Below are positions 1 through 7,392 of a DNA stretch of 20,178 nucleotides, piece by piece; position 1 is the first letter of the stretch, and the number at the start of each line of letters is the position of its first letter. The position numbers and the translations under genes were made by a program. The DNA is from Acidobacteriota bacterium (GTDB lineage: Bacteria > Acidobacteriota > Thermoanaerobaculia > Multivoradales > JAHEKO01): positions 1 through 20,178 of the forward strand of contig SBFI01000416.1 in assembly GCA_006227875.1 (NCBI GenBank), written 5' to 3'. The notes under the pieces were generated by a model that saw only the letters and a program-made list of their open reading frames with translations, searched no databases and was not told the origin of the DNA.

Positions 1-280
1 TGGGGCGTGCGCGGTTGGAGCGCAGTGGCAGACCACCGACACGTTGCCGACCCGCCGTGCCAGCTCGGGCTCGGGGCCGGAGGGGGCTCTCCGGAGCGGA
101 GCCATCCTCCCGCGCAGCGGAGGGGAGCCCCCGGAGGTTTCGAGACCGGGCCACCACAAATTCTCAGCAGGTCATGCCACTCAGCGGCCGGCACGGAGGC
201 CGCTTCGACTCTTGATGGCGGGTTAAGCCTGTCGTCGTGCTATCTTTCGGCTCCCATCCAACGCTTCTGGAGGTGCTGCC
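1..280. other. Left-edge region without a recognisable gene
   Basis: I see no convincing gene here. The stretch holds GC-rich inverted repeats: GGGGGCTC at 82-89 pairs with GAGCCCCC at 125-132, and GCGGCC at 184-189 pairs with GGCCGC at 198-203 around an 8-base loop. A TATCTT hexamer at 241-246 could be the -10 element for the hydrolase that starts at 281, but I cannot assign a convincing -35 at normal spacing. Short open frames cross the region on both strands. One on the minus strand runs off the left edge from an ATG at 105, but its Shine-Dalgarno-like GGGAGG lies directly against the start, so I do not call it. Confidence 0.4.
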
Positions 281-1135
281 ATGCGGAGAGTGTTCTTCTG
301 CTTATCTTTTTCCATCCTCGTCCTGGGGAATTCGACACTCGCGCAGACGGACGATGACTTCATCGCCCGGATGGAGCGCGAGCACACCGGCGACTCTCCG
401 GTGGCAAGCCCCGCCGCCGAGGCCGAGCCGGCCCAAATGGTGGGGACCAAGGATGTCGTCTACGGCGAGCTCGAGGGCAAGAAGATTAACGGCTTTCTGG
501 CACGACCGGAGGAGAGCGGCGGGCTCCCGGGGCTGATCGTCATCCACGAGTGGTGGGGTCTAAACGACAACGTGCGGGCGATGGCCGAGCGCTTTGCCGC
601 CGAGGGCTATGTGGCGCTCGCCGTCGACCTCTATGAAGGCGAGGTAGGCGAGGACCGGGATGGCGCGGCACGGCTGGCGCGCGCCGCTCGCGATCGACCC
701 CAGCGGGTCGAGGAGAACCTTCGCCAGGCCTTCGAGTATCTCGAGCAAGAGCTGGGTGTGCCGAGCATCGGTGTTGTCGGCTGGTGTTTTGGCGGTGGCT
801 GGTCACTCGCCACCGCGCTCGCCCTGGGTGACGGCATCGACGCCACGGTCATCTACTACGGCCGTCTGGAGACCGACCCGGCCAAGCTCCAACCCCTGAC
901 CTCGCCGGTGCTGGGGATCTTTGGGGCTCTCGACAAGGGGATCCCGGTGGAGACGGTGCGCGAGTTCGAGTCGGCGCTCGACTCGTTGGGCAAAGAGGCC
1001 GCCATCCATGTCTACGAGGGCGCCGATCATGCCTTTGCCAACCCCTCGGGGACTCGCTACAACGCCCGAGCCGCCGAGGATGCCTGGGAGAAGACGATGG
1101 CCTTCTTCGCCCAGCACCTCCGTCGGTCGGAGTAG
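281..1135 (+). CDS. Exported dienelactone hydrolase family protein
   Basis: This is an alpha/beta hydrolase of the dienelactone hydrolase family (carboxymethylenebutenolidase-like), predicted to hydrolyse ester or lactone bonds. The true substrate is unknown, as most family members act outside chlorocatechol breakdown. The 284-residue product starts with a signal peptide (residues 1-21, ending in TLA before QTDD), so it is probably periplasmic. A charged linker follows, then the catalytic domain from about residue 55. The triad is visible: Cys169 in GWCFGGG, Asp218 in GALDKG and His250 in GADHAFA. Glu90 in IHEWWG matches the glutamate that orients the cysteine in this family. The ATG at 281 is preceded by TGGAGGT at 269-275 with good spacing. 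The gene converges on tsaD with about 40 bases between them and appears to be monocistronic. Confidence 0.88.
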   Translation: MRRVFFCLSFSILVLGNSTLAQTDDDFIARMEREHTGDSPVASPAAEAEPAQMVGTKDVVYGELEGKKINGFLARPEESGGLPGLIVIHEWWGLNDNVRAMAERFAAEGYVALAVDLYEGEVGEDRDGAARLARAARDRPQRVEENLRQAFEYLEQELGVPSIGVVGWCFGGGWSLATALALGDGIDATVIYYGRLETDPAKLQPLTSPVLGIFGALDKGIPVETVREFESALDSLGKEAAIHVYEGADHAFANPSGTRYNARAAEDAWEKTMAFFAQHLRRSE

Positions 1136-1176
1136 CGCTCGACCGCGCCGACTTCTGATACCGGGGGAGGCGTTCT

Positions 1177-2241
1177 CTAGAGCGGGATGCGACTCGCCGC
1201 GTCGGCAACCAAAGGATCGTCGACCAGACCCCGACGGTGACGAATGAGGGCGGCGTGGGCGATCATCGCCGCGTTGTCGCCCGCATAGACCAACGGCACC
1301 AACCTCAGCTCCACCGACCGACTCGCCGCCCAGTCGACCAGCTCGCGGCGGAGCAGCCGGTTGGCGGCCACACCCCCGGAGACCGCCAGCAGCTCGATGG
1401 GTTGCCGCCGATGAAGCCGCTCGAGACGGTCCAGAATCTGGGCCACCGCGGCGGCACGAAAGCCCGCGATGAGGTCGAGCACCGGTGACGGCATCTCCCC
1501 ATCCGCTACCGCGCCGAGATCGGTGTCCACCCCCTGGCGCTCGAGACGCTCGATCTCGACCAGGGTCTGACTCTTGAGACCGGAGTAGGAGAAATCGAGG
1601 CTCCGGTCGCTGCATCTGGCGACCGGCAGCGGAGACCGGGAAGGGTTACCCGACTCGGCCAACTCGTCGACCACCGGCCCCTGCGGGTAGGGGAGACCGA
1701 GACGCTTGCCCACCTTGTCGAAAACTTCTCCCATGGCGTCGTCACGGGTCTCGGCCAGAGTGCGGGTCTCCTCGCCGTCGACCTCGAAGAGCGTCGTATG
1801 ACCCCCGGAGACAACCAGACCCAGAAAGCCCGCCGGTGGCGAGTCGGCGGGCTCCCCGGCGGTGCCCAAGAAGGGCGAGTAGAGATGTCCTTCGAGGTGG
1901 TGAATGGCACAAAAAGGCTTGTCCAGGCCGTAGGCCATCGCCTTGCCGAGAGACAGACCGACCAGCAGGGCGCCGATGAGGCCGGGACCCCTGGTCGCCG
2001 CGATCAGATCCACCTCGCCGAGCTCGACTCCGGCCGTCTCCAAGGCCTCGCGGCTGACCGCCGGCCAGTTTCTGAGATGCTCACGCGAGGCCATCTCCGG
2101 CACCACACCGCCAAAGGGCCGGTGGACGGCGAGCTGGCTCGAGACCACCGTCGAGATCACCCGACCCTCGCCATCGACGACGGCGCAGGCGGTGTCGTCA
2201 CAGGAGGTCTCGACACCCAAAACAAGAGGATTTGGCGGCAT
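1177..2241 (-). CDS. tsaD: tRNA N6-adenosine threonylcarbamoyltransferase TsaD
   Basis: TsaD transfers the threonylcarbamoyl group from TC-AMP onto A37 of ANN-decoding tRNAs (t6A), in a cytoplasmic complex with TsaB and TsaE. The 354-residue product has the usual family length. It opens with VLGVETSCDDTACAV, the ASKHA-fold phosphate-binding start. The metal-binding HxxxH is at residues 115-119 (HLEGH), followed by VSGGHTTL near 144, SLDFSYSGLKSQ, AVSGGVAANRLL and the C-terminal YAGDNAAMIAHAA carrying the conserved aspartate. I chose the ATG at 2241; a GTG immediately before it at 2244 is equally possible. A TAAGCT box at 2251-2256 lies 6 bases before the GTG, so the mRNA may have almost no leader. 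tsaB and tsaE are not in the window. The gene is divergent from gap across 55 bases. Confidence 0.96.
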   Translation of the reverse strand: MPPNPLVLGVETSCDDTACAVVDGEGRVISTVVSSQLAVHRPFGGVVPEMASREHLRNWPAVSREALETAGVELGEVDLIAATRGPGLIGALLVGLSLGKAMAYGLDKPFCAIHHLEGHLYSPFLGTAGEPADSPPAGFLGLVVSGGHTTLFEVDGEETRTLAETRDDAMGEVFDKVGKRLGLPYPQGPVVDELAESGNPSRSPLPVARCSDRSLDFSYSGLKSQTLVEIERLERQGVDTDLGAVADGEMPSPVLDLIAGFRAAAVAQILDRLERLHRRQPIELLAVSGGVAANRLLRRELVDWAASRSVELRLVPLVYAGDNAAMIAHAALIRHRRGLVDDPLVADAASRIPL

Positions 2242-2250
2242 CACCCACCG

Positions 2251-2290
2251 AGCTTAGCAGCCGGTTTGGTGCCCTCGATTCTGATAAGTT
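2251..2290. promoter_or_regulatory. Divergent -10-like boxes between tsaD and gap
   Basis: The 55-base gap between the two genes has a TANNNT hexamer facing each way. TAAGCT on the minus strand (2256 down to 2251) lies 6 bases before the GTG, or 9 before the ATG, of tsaD. TAAGTT on the plus strand (2285-2290) lies 6 bases before the ATG of gap. No -35 consensus is clear. The placement fits leaderless or near-leaderless transcripts, but this is inferred from spacing alone. Confidence 0.4.
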
Positions 2291-2296
2291 TTGCTC

Positions 2297-3301
2297 ATGT
2301 CGATCCGCTTCGCCATCAACGGACTCGGCCGTATCGGTCGTGCCCTGGTAAGGGTCGCCGCCGGGCGACCGGACCTCGAGCTGGTGGCGGTCAACGACCT
2401 CGGAACGGCCGAACAGCTGGCTCTGCTGCTGGAGCGAGACTCCCTCCATGGTCGCTTTGCGAAGGATGTCGCTGTCGACGACGGTGACTTGTGGCTCGAC
2501 GGGCGCCGGGTGGCCACCCACCGAGAGCCCGAGGCCGAAAAGATCCCCTGGGAGGCGAGCGAGCCGCAGATCGTCCTGGACTCCACCGGCTGGTGTATCA
2601 CCCCCGAACGGGCGCGGGTCCACCACCGGGGCTCGGTAAAGAAGGTGCTGGTCTCGGGCAATGCCAAGGGGATGGACATCACCGTTTGCCAAGGCGTCAA
2701 CGACGAGCAGTACGATCCCGCGAGCCACCACCTGTTGAGCGCCGCCTCCTGCACCACCAATTGTCTGGCCCCGGTGGCGCTGGTGCTCGACCGAACCTTC
2801 ACCATCAACCGGGCGCTGCTCAACACGGTTCACAGCTACAACAACGACCAGCGTCTGCTGAGCTATCCACACCGCGATCCACGCCGCGCCCGGTCTGCAG
2901 CTATCAACATAATTCCCACCACCACCAGCGCTATACAGGCGGTGTGCCGAATACTTCCCGAGCTCACCGGCAAGATCGAGGGCTTTGCCGTGCGTGTGCC
3001 CACCCCCCTCGTCTCGCTCATCGATCTGGTTGTCGAGCTCGACCGTCGGCCCACGGACACCGAGATCAACGACGCCTTCCGGCAGGCGGCGACGGGGGAT
3101 CTCGAAGGCATCCTCACGGTCTCCGAAGACGAGCTGGTCTCTTCCGATTTTCTCGGCGACCCCCACTCGGCGATCGTCGATCTGCCACTGACGCAAACGG
3201 TGGAGAACCGGCTGTGTCGGGTCGTGGCCTGGTACGACAACGAATGGGGACACGCGAGCCGGCTGGCCGATCTGCTGGAGCTCGCCGGCCGCTCGCTCTG
3301 A
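2297..3301 (+). CDS. gap: Glyceraldehyde-3-phosphate dehydrogenase, type I
   Basis: GAPDH oxidises glyceraldehyde 3-phosphate to 1,3-bisphosphoglycerate with NAD in glycolysis. The 334-residue product has the Rossmann start FAINGLGRIGRALVRV, with Asp34 in VAVNDLG, typical of NAD preference. The catalytic Cys152 lies in SAASCTTNC and the catalytic His179 in TVHSYNND. The C-terminal RVPTP and WYDNEWGHASRL motifs are present. Two residues at usually conserved phosphate-contact positions differ from the familiar pattern: Asn182 where HSYTND is usual, and Ser211 where PTTTG is usual. The ATG at 2297 has no Shine-Dalgarno but a TAAGTT box 6 bases upstream; an in-frame TTG at 2291 is less likely. 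It is the first gene of the gap-pgk-tpiA-secG run, 37 bases before pgk. Confidence 0.95.
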   Translation: MSIRFAINGLGRIGRALVRVAAGRPDLELVAVNDLGTAEQLALLLERDSLHGRFAKDVAVDDGDLWLDGRRVATHREPEAEKIPWEASEPQIVLDSTGWCITPERARVHHRGSVKKVLVSGNAKGMDITVCQGVNDEQYDPASHHLLSAASCTTNCLAPVALVLDRTFTINRALLNTVHSYNNDQRLLSYPHRDPRRARSAAINIIPTTTSAIQAVCRILPELTGKIEGFAVRVPTPLVSLIDLVVELDRRPTDTEINDAFRQAATGDLEGILTVSEDELVSSDFLGDPHSAIVDLPLTQTVENRLCRVVAWYDNEWGHASRLADLLELAGRSL

Positions 3302-3338
3302 AACTCACCACTGCCAACAGCAGACAGGAGCCCGACAA

Positions 3339-4538
3339 ATGAGCGCCATCCAAACCCTCGAAGACCTCGACCTCGACAATCTGGGCGGTGTCACTACTTT
3401 CGTGCGAGTCGACTTCAACGTGCCGCTCAAAGACGGCAAGGTGCTGGACCCGACCCGGCTACAGGCCGCCCTGCCGACGATCCGCGAGCTCACCGGTGCC
3501 GGTGCTCGCCTGGTGCTCGCCTCCCACCTTGGGCGGCCAAAGGGAGAGGTGAATCCGGACTTCAGTCTGCGGCCGGTCGCCGATACCCTGGCCGGCCTGC
3601 TGGAAGAGGAGGTGAGCTTTGCCGAGGACTGTGTCGGGCCGGCGGCTGCGGCTGCGGTCGAGGCCCTCGAGCCCGGTCGGGTCTGCCTGCTGGAGAATCT
3701 ACGCTTCCATGCCGGTGAGACCAAGAACGATGCGGAGTTTGCAGACGGGCTGGCCGCGCTCGCCGATGCCTATGTGGACGATGCCTTTGGCACCGCCCAC
3801 CGCGCCCACGCTTCTGTGGTGGGTGTACCCGAGCGGCTCGGCCGCAAGGCGGCCGGCAGGCTGGTGGTCAACGAGGTCACCGCCCTCGGCCGACTTCTGA
3901 GCGAGCCCGAGAGGCCGTTCGCCGCCGTTGTGGGTGGCGCCAAGATCGAGGGCAAGGTGGACACGCTGCTCAATCTGCTGCCCAAGCTCGACATCCTCAT
4001 CCTCGGTGGCGGCATGGCCAACACCTTTCTCGCCGCCCAGGGCTACGATCTGGCCGACTCCCTGGTCGAAAGCGCGCGTCTGGAGGTGGCCCGCGAAATC
4101 TCTCAGGCAGCGACCGAGCAGAACATCCGGGTGGTGCTACCGGAAGACCTGGTGGTCACCAACGATCTGGCGATGCCGATGCGGGTCGAGATGGTGGAAG
4201 CGAAATCGGTGCCGGCAGGCACCAAGGCGGTGGACATCGGAGAGAGCTCACGCCAGGCAGCCGGCGAAGCCCTGGCCGATACCCGCACCGTCTTCTGGAA
4301 CGGGCCGATGGGGGTCTTCGAAAGGCCGCCATTCGATGCCGGGACGGTTGCCGTAGCCGAGGGTATCGCCGCCAGCCCGGGCTTCAAGGTCATCGGCGGT
4401 GGCGAGACGGTAGCGGCCGCGGCCAGAGCCGGGGTAATCGACAAGATCGATCATGTCTCGACCGGTGGCGGGGCATCACTGGAATTTCTCGCCGGCAAGA
4501 CGCTACCGGGTGTGGCCGTCCTGGAGAGCCGATCATGA
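3339..4538 (+). CDS. pgk: Phosphoglycerate kinase
   Basis: PGK transfers the acyl phosphate of 1,3-bisphosphoglycerate to ADP, using the product of the upstream gap gene. The 399-residue length is normal. The N-terminal substrate domain shows VRVDFNVPLKDG, SHLGRPKGE, LLENLRFHAGE and DDAFGTAHRAHAS. The nucleotide-binding domain shows VVGGAKIEGKVDTL (where many family members have SDK or STK), LGGGMANTFL, VFWNGPMGVFE and the C-terminal glycine-rich STGGGASLEFL. The ATG at 3339 is preceded by CAGGAG with normal spacing. The stop codon overlaps the tpiA start as ATGA (4535-4538), which points to translational coupling. Confidence 0.97.
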   Translation: MSAIQTLEDLDLDNLGGVTTFVRVDFNVPLKDGKVLDPTRLQAALPTIRELTGAGARLVLASHLGRPKGEVNPDFSLRPVADTLAGLLEEEVSFAEDCVGPAAAAAVEALEPGRVCLLENLRFHAGETKNDAEFADGLAALADAYVDDAFGTAHRAHASVVGVPERLGRKAAGRLVVNEVTALGRLLSEPERPFAAVVGGAKIEGKVDTLLNLLPKLDILILGGGMANTFLAAQGYDLADSLVESARLEVAREISQAATEQNIRVVLPEDLVVTNDLAMPMRVEMVEAKSVPAGTKAVDIGESSRQAAGEALADTRTVFWNGPMGVFERPPFDAGTVAVAEGIAASPGFKVIGGGETVAAAARAGVIDKIDHVSTGGGASLEFLAGKTLPGVAVLESRS

Positions 4539-5296
4539 CGTCGATCAGCCGCAGACCCCTGGTAGGTGGCAACTGGAAGATGCATATGGTCGGCACCGAG
4601 GCCCGGGAGCTCTCGAGGGAGCTTGTCGCCAGGCTCGACCAACCAGCCGCCGAGGTCGTGCTCTTCCCCTCGCCGCCGCTGCTGCCGACGGTGGCGGAGG
4701 TCCTTGCCGGCAGCCCCCTGGCCTGGGGTGGCCAGGACATCCATGTCGAGGACGCGGGTGCCTATACAGGTGACGTCTCCGGCCCACAGCTTGCCGACGC
4801 CGGCTGCACCTGGGCCCTTTGTGGTCACAGCGAGAGACGGCGTGACCACGGCGAGAGCGACGCGCTCGTCGGCCAGAAGGCGCTGGCGGCCAACCGCAAT
4901 GGTCTGACCCCTCTCATCTGCCTGGGTGAGACGCTGTCCGAGCGCCAGAATGGTGACACTTTTGCGGTTCTGGAGAGACAGCTCAACGGCGCCCTGGCCG
5001 GTCGCCCAGATCCCTTTGCCCTGGCCTACGAGCCGGTCTGGGCCATCGGCACCGGGGAGACCGCCACCCCGGAGATCGCCCAGGAGGCCCATCGTTTTCT
5101 GCGCGAGACCCTCGCCGATCTCATCGGCGAGGCCGCGGCTGGGGCCAAAAGGATCCTCTACGGCGGCTCGGCCAACCCGCAAAATGTGGCCGATCTCATC
5201 GCTCTGCCCGACGTCGACGGCTTCCTGGTCGGGGGCGCAAGCCTTGACCCAGAGAAATTCTCGACTATGATCGGGTGCTGCGGCGAAGCCGCCTGA
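4535..5296 (+). CDS. tpiA: Triosephosphate isomerase
   Basis: TpiA interconverts dihydroxyacetone phosphate and glyceraldehyde 3-phosphate. The 253-residue TIM barrel has its full catalytic set: Lys15 in GGNWKMH, His98 in LCGHSERR and Glu166 in AYEPVWAIGTG. The phosphate-gripping C-terminal motifs YGGSANPQN and GFLVGGASLDPEKF are intact. Loop 6 begins immediately after Glu166 and is of the standard type. The start overlaps the pgk stop by 4 bases (ATGA), and secG follows after 19 bases, so gap, pgk, tpiA and secG are probably one transcript. This is a widely conserved gene order in bacteria. Confidence 0.97.
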   Translation: MTSISRRPLVGGNWKMHMVGTEARELSRELVARLDQPAAEVVLFPSPPLLPTVAEVLAGSPLAWGGQDIHVEDAGAYTGDVSGPQLADAGCTWALCGHSERRRDHGESDALVGQKALAANRNGLTPLICLGETLSERQNGDTFAVLERQLNGALAGRPDPFALAYEPVWAIGTGETATPEIAQEAHRFLRETLADLIGEAAAGAKRILYGGSANPQNVADLIALPDVDGFLVGGASLDPEKFSTMIGCCGEAA

Positions 5297-5315
5297 TGTC
5301 TGGAGGTAAACCCAA

Positions 5316-5735
5316 GTGATCTATCTGGTCTATACGATTCATGTAATTACCTGTCTTTTTCTCATCCTGGTGGTCCTGCTCCAACAGGGCAAGGGCGCCG
5401 ATCTCTCTGTTTTTGGAGGTGGGAGCACCCAGGCCGCCTTTGGTGCCCGCGGGGCCGCGACATTTCTCCACAAGATGACGGTCGTGGGATTCGTAGCTTT
5501 CATCTTCACCACCATGAGCATCGGTTTTCTGCAGTCGTCGGGCCGGCAGGGCTCGGTGATGACGGCTGTCGAAGAGGAGCAGGCGGAGCCGGCCACCGAG
5601 ACCGAGGCGGTCGCTGAACCCGAGACCCCTGCGGCTCAGGTCCCGGCCGAAGAGGCCGCTCCGGTAGGCGAGCCGGTGGGTGAGGAGACCAACGAGTCGA
5701 GTGCGGACGAGAGTGTCGAGCCACCGACCGGGTAG
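5316..5735 (+). CDS. secG: Preprotein translocase subunit SecG, acidic C-terminal tail
   Basis: SecG is the small non-essential subunit of the SecYEG translocon in the inner membrane. The 139-residue product has two membrane helices: residues 1-20, starting MIYLVYTIHVITCLFLIL, and about 52-72. Between them lies the SecG signature loop QQGKGADLSVFGGG and QAAFGARGAATFLHKMT. After about residue 82 there is a tail of roughly 55 residues rich in Glu, Ala, Pro and Val with almost no basic residues; typical SecG is only about 75-110 residues long. The start is a GTG at 5316 with GGAGG at 5302-5306. The gene is followed by tRNA-Leu 49 bases downstream, as in many genomes. Confidence 0.93.
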   Translation: MIYLVYTIHVITCLFLILVVLLQQGKGADLSVFGGGSTQAAFGARGAATFLHKMTVVGFVAFIFTTMSIGFLQSSGRQGSVMTAVEEEQAEPATETEAVAEPETPAAQVPAEEAAPVGEPVGEETNESSADESVEPPTG

Positions 5736-5784
5736 GATGGTCCGTGGCCGAAGCTCTCGACTTGCTGCTAAGATTTTCTATGAC

Positions 5785-5869
5785 GCCGAAGTGGCGGAAC
5801 TGGTAGACGCGCACGCTTGAGGGGCGTGTGGGGCAACCCGTGCCGGTTCGAGTCCGGCCTTCGGCACCA
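5785..5869 (+). tRNA. tRNA-Leu (anticodon GAG)
   Basis: The cloverleaf can be folded by hand. The acceptor stem GCCGAAG (5785-5791) pairs perfectly with CTTCGGC (5859-5865). The discriminator is A5866 and the CCA is encoded at 5867-5869. The anticodon stem CACGC/GCGTG (5812-5816 and 5824-5828) encloses the loop TTGAGGG, giving anticodon GAG (5819-5821), which reads CUC and CUU leucine codons. A long variable arm, as expected for a class II tRNA, and a GGTTCGAGTCC T-arm are present. A TAAGAT hexamer at 5769-5774 could be a -10 for an independent promoter, though co-transcription with secG is also possible. Confidence 0.97.
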
Positions 5870-5875
5870 GCCTTG

Positions 5876-6409
5876 ATGACCACAGCCAAGTCGACCGAGA
5901 CCGGGGAAAGGCAGCTCCCCTCGCAGGAGGAGATAGCCCGCTGGGTCGAGGCGGGTGAGGATCTCCCGACCCTGGCGGCGCTCTTCGACCAGCTGCCACT
6001 CGCCCGCTACGACATCCTTGTCGCCCAGATCCGCAAGGAAGAGCTCCTGCCCCAGCACTGGCAGGTCATAAGTGAGCGGACAATCCCGGACGAGTCGATC
6101 TTCGAGGAGCTGCCCGAGATCCGGCGGCTCCGTTCCCGCTATGCCGAGGACGGGTTGGCCGAGCGCCGGCTGGGAGCGCTGGAGGTCGCCTGGCGGGAGT
6201 TGGCGGGCAAGCAGCCCTCGCTCTGGACCACACCCGATCTCTTGGCCGCTCTGCGCAGAATTATCGACCGCCAGCGACAGGTCGATTTTCACGACCTGCT
6301 GTCGGCGGTGCGCGACGTCTGGCGCGATCAGAAGCTGCCCCGTGGCCGGGACCAGCTCGACATGCTCTGGGCCTGTCTGGCCTTTGTGCGGCAAAAGACC
6401 AAGAAGTAG
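5876..6409 (+). CDS. Hypothetical protein directly downstream of tRNA-Leu
   Basis: I do not recognise this 177-residue protein. It is soluble, with no signal peptide or membrane helix, and is predicted to be largely helical, rich in Leu, Arg, Glu and Asp with several Trp. The C-terminal half carries helix-like segments (TTPDLLAALRRII and DFHDLLSAVRDVWRD) and ends in a basic RQKTKK. The only reasonable starts are the ATG at 5876 or the TTG just before it at 5873, because the next upstream in-frame start lies inside the tRNA. There is no Shine-Dalgarno: the ATG is 6 bases after the tRNA CCA. The gene converges on the cyclophilin gene with 24 bases between them. Confidence 0.72.
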   Translation: MTTAKSTETGERQLPSQEEIARWVEAGEDLPTLAALFDQLPLARYDILVAQIRKEELLPQHWQVISERTIPDESIFEELPEIRRLRSRYAEDGLAERRLGALEVAWRELAGKQPSLWTTPDLLAALRRIIDRQRQVDFHDLLSAVRDVWRDQKLPRGRDQLDMLWACLAFVRQKTKK

Positions 6410-6433
6410 ATCCGGCCCGGCTCTACTCTCGCT

Positions 6434-7021
6434 CTATTCGCCCCCACCGGTTTCGACGGTTGTCTTGAGGATGACCACCGGCTCGATCGGCACGTCCTGG
6501 AACATCTCCTTTGTACCGGTCTTGACCTTTTCGATGGCGTCGACCACATCCATCCCCTCGACGACCTCGCCAAATACCGCATAGCCCCAGCCCTGGGGGT
6601 TCTTGCCGGTGTGGTCGAGGGGTCGATTGTCTACCGTGTTGATGAAGAACTGCGAGGAGGCACTGTGGGGATCGGGCCGCCGCGCCATCGCTATCGTTCC
6701 CCGCTTGTTCTTCAGCCCGTTGTCGGCCTCGTTCTCGATCGTCCCACCGGTGGGCTTTTGAGTCATGTCCTCGTTGAAGCCACCACCCTGGATCATGAAG
6801 CCGTCGATCACCCGATGGAAAATGGTGCCGTCGTAGAACCCTGACTGGGCGTAGGTCAGAAAGTTCTCCACCGACTTGGGTGCCTTTTCGGGGTCGAGCT
6901 CGATGACGATATCCCCCATCGAGGTCTCGAACAGTACCCTCGGGGCCCCGGACTTCTTGTCAGCCGCTGCGGCGGCCACGGCAACTATCAATCCCATGGT
7001 CAAAAGGACGATTCCTTTCAC
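6434..7021 (-). CDS. Exported cyclophilin-type peptidyl-prolyl cis-trans isomerase
   Basis: This is a cyclophilin that catalyses cis-trans isomerisation of Xaa-Pro bonds, and it probably helps protein folding in the periplasm. The 195-residue precursor begins with a signal peptide, MKGIVLLTMGLIVAVAAAAA, followed by the mature domain from about residue 21. The core is typical of bacterial PpiA/PpiB-type enzymes: FHRVIDGFMIQGGGF (residues 68-82, with catalytic Arg70), TIAMAR near 109, SASSQFFI near 120-127 and GYAVFGEVVEGMDVVD near the end. The start is a GTG at 7021 with AAAGGAG about 10 bases upstream. It lies 38 bases after the DUF971 gene on the same strand, so the two are probably co-transcribed. 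Confidence 0.93.
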   Translation of the reverse strand: MKGIVLLTMGLIVAVAAAAADKKSGAPRVLFETSMGDIVIELDPEKAPKSVENFLTYAQSGFYDGTIFHRVIDGFMIQGGGFNEDMTQKPTGGTIENEADNGLKNKRGTIAMARRPDPHSASSQFFINTVDNRPLDHTGKNPQGWGYAVFGEVVEGMDVVDAIEKVKTGTKEMFQDVPIEPVVILKTTVETGGGE

Positions 7022-7059
7022 TTGTCAGTCTCCTTTGAGTTTTGTTCGAGCGGGGAGCT

Positions 7060-7383
7060 TTACTCAGTCTTCACCCCGCACTTTTCACAAGGACAGATCT
7101 GCCGCAGAAACTCGAAGCGGTAGATCCCCGAGGCGTGACCATCCGACCAGTGGATGGATACGGCGTAGTTGCCCACCGGTTGGATCGCCAGAGCTTCCAC
7201 GGGTGACGGCGGGGGCTGGAACTGGACCTCGCCCGCGCCATGCCCCTGACAGGCCGCGCACGGACAGTAGCCGCGCAGATAGTCATAGTCGTACTCGGCG
7301 ATGTGTCCATCGTCCCAGGTCACCCGGATCCGTCTGCTCTCCGGCAGACGCCGGATCTCGGTGGGGTAGGGCTCGGCGCTCAC
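7060..7383 (-). CDS. DUF971 (GBBH-like N-terminal domain) protein
   Basis: This small protein matches the DUF971 family, related to the N-terminal domain of gamma-butyrobetaine hydroxylase; its biochemical role is unknown, though relatives are linked to iron-sulfur or metal handling. The 107-residue chain contains two similar halves: VTWDDGHIAEYDYDYLRGYCPCAAC and, later, IHWSDGHASGIYRFEFLRQICPCEKC, shown here in outline only. Each ends in a CPCxxC cysteine cluster, suggesting a bound metal. I chose the GTG at 7383, just before the conserved YPTEIRRL segment. The frame stays open upstream to 7467, but that extension is Cys-rich and unlike the family. TACAAT lies 9 bases before this GTG. Confidence 0.82.
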   Translation of the reverse strand: MSAEPYPTEIRRLPESRRIRVTWDDGHIAEYDYDYLRGYCPCAACQGHGAGEVQFQPPPSPVEALAIQPVGNYAVSIHWSDGHASGIYRFEFLRQICPCEKCGVKTE

Positions 7384-7392
7384 GAGAGCCGG

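Noticed and set aside
1..105. Possible minus-strand gene running off the left edge from an ATG at 105
   Set aside because: GC-rich third positions look coding-like, but only about 35 residues are visible, they match no family I know, and the purine-rich GGGAGG abuts the start codon with no spacing.
803..1615. Minus-strand open frame across the hydrolase end and tsaD
   Set aside because: It overlaps two confidently identified genes in other frames and has low-complexity Arg/Gly/Ser composition.
2198..3253. Long minus-strand open frame opposite gap
   Set aside because: The plus strand encodes a full GAPDH with catalytic residues; the antisense translation shows no recognisable family.
5828..5875. 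Upstream extension of the hypothetical gene into tRNA-Leu
   Set aside because: The frame is open, but the bases form the variable arm, T-arm and acceptor stem of a perfect tRNA, so the start at 5876 is preferred.
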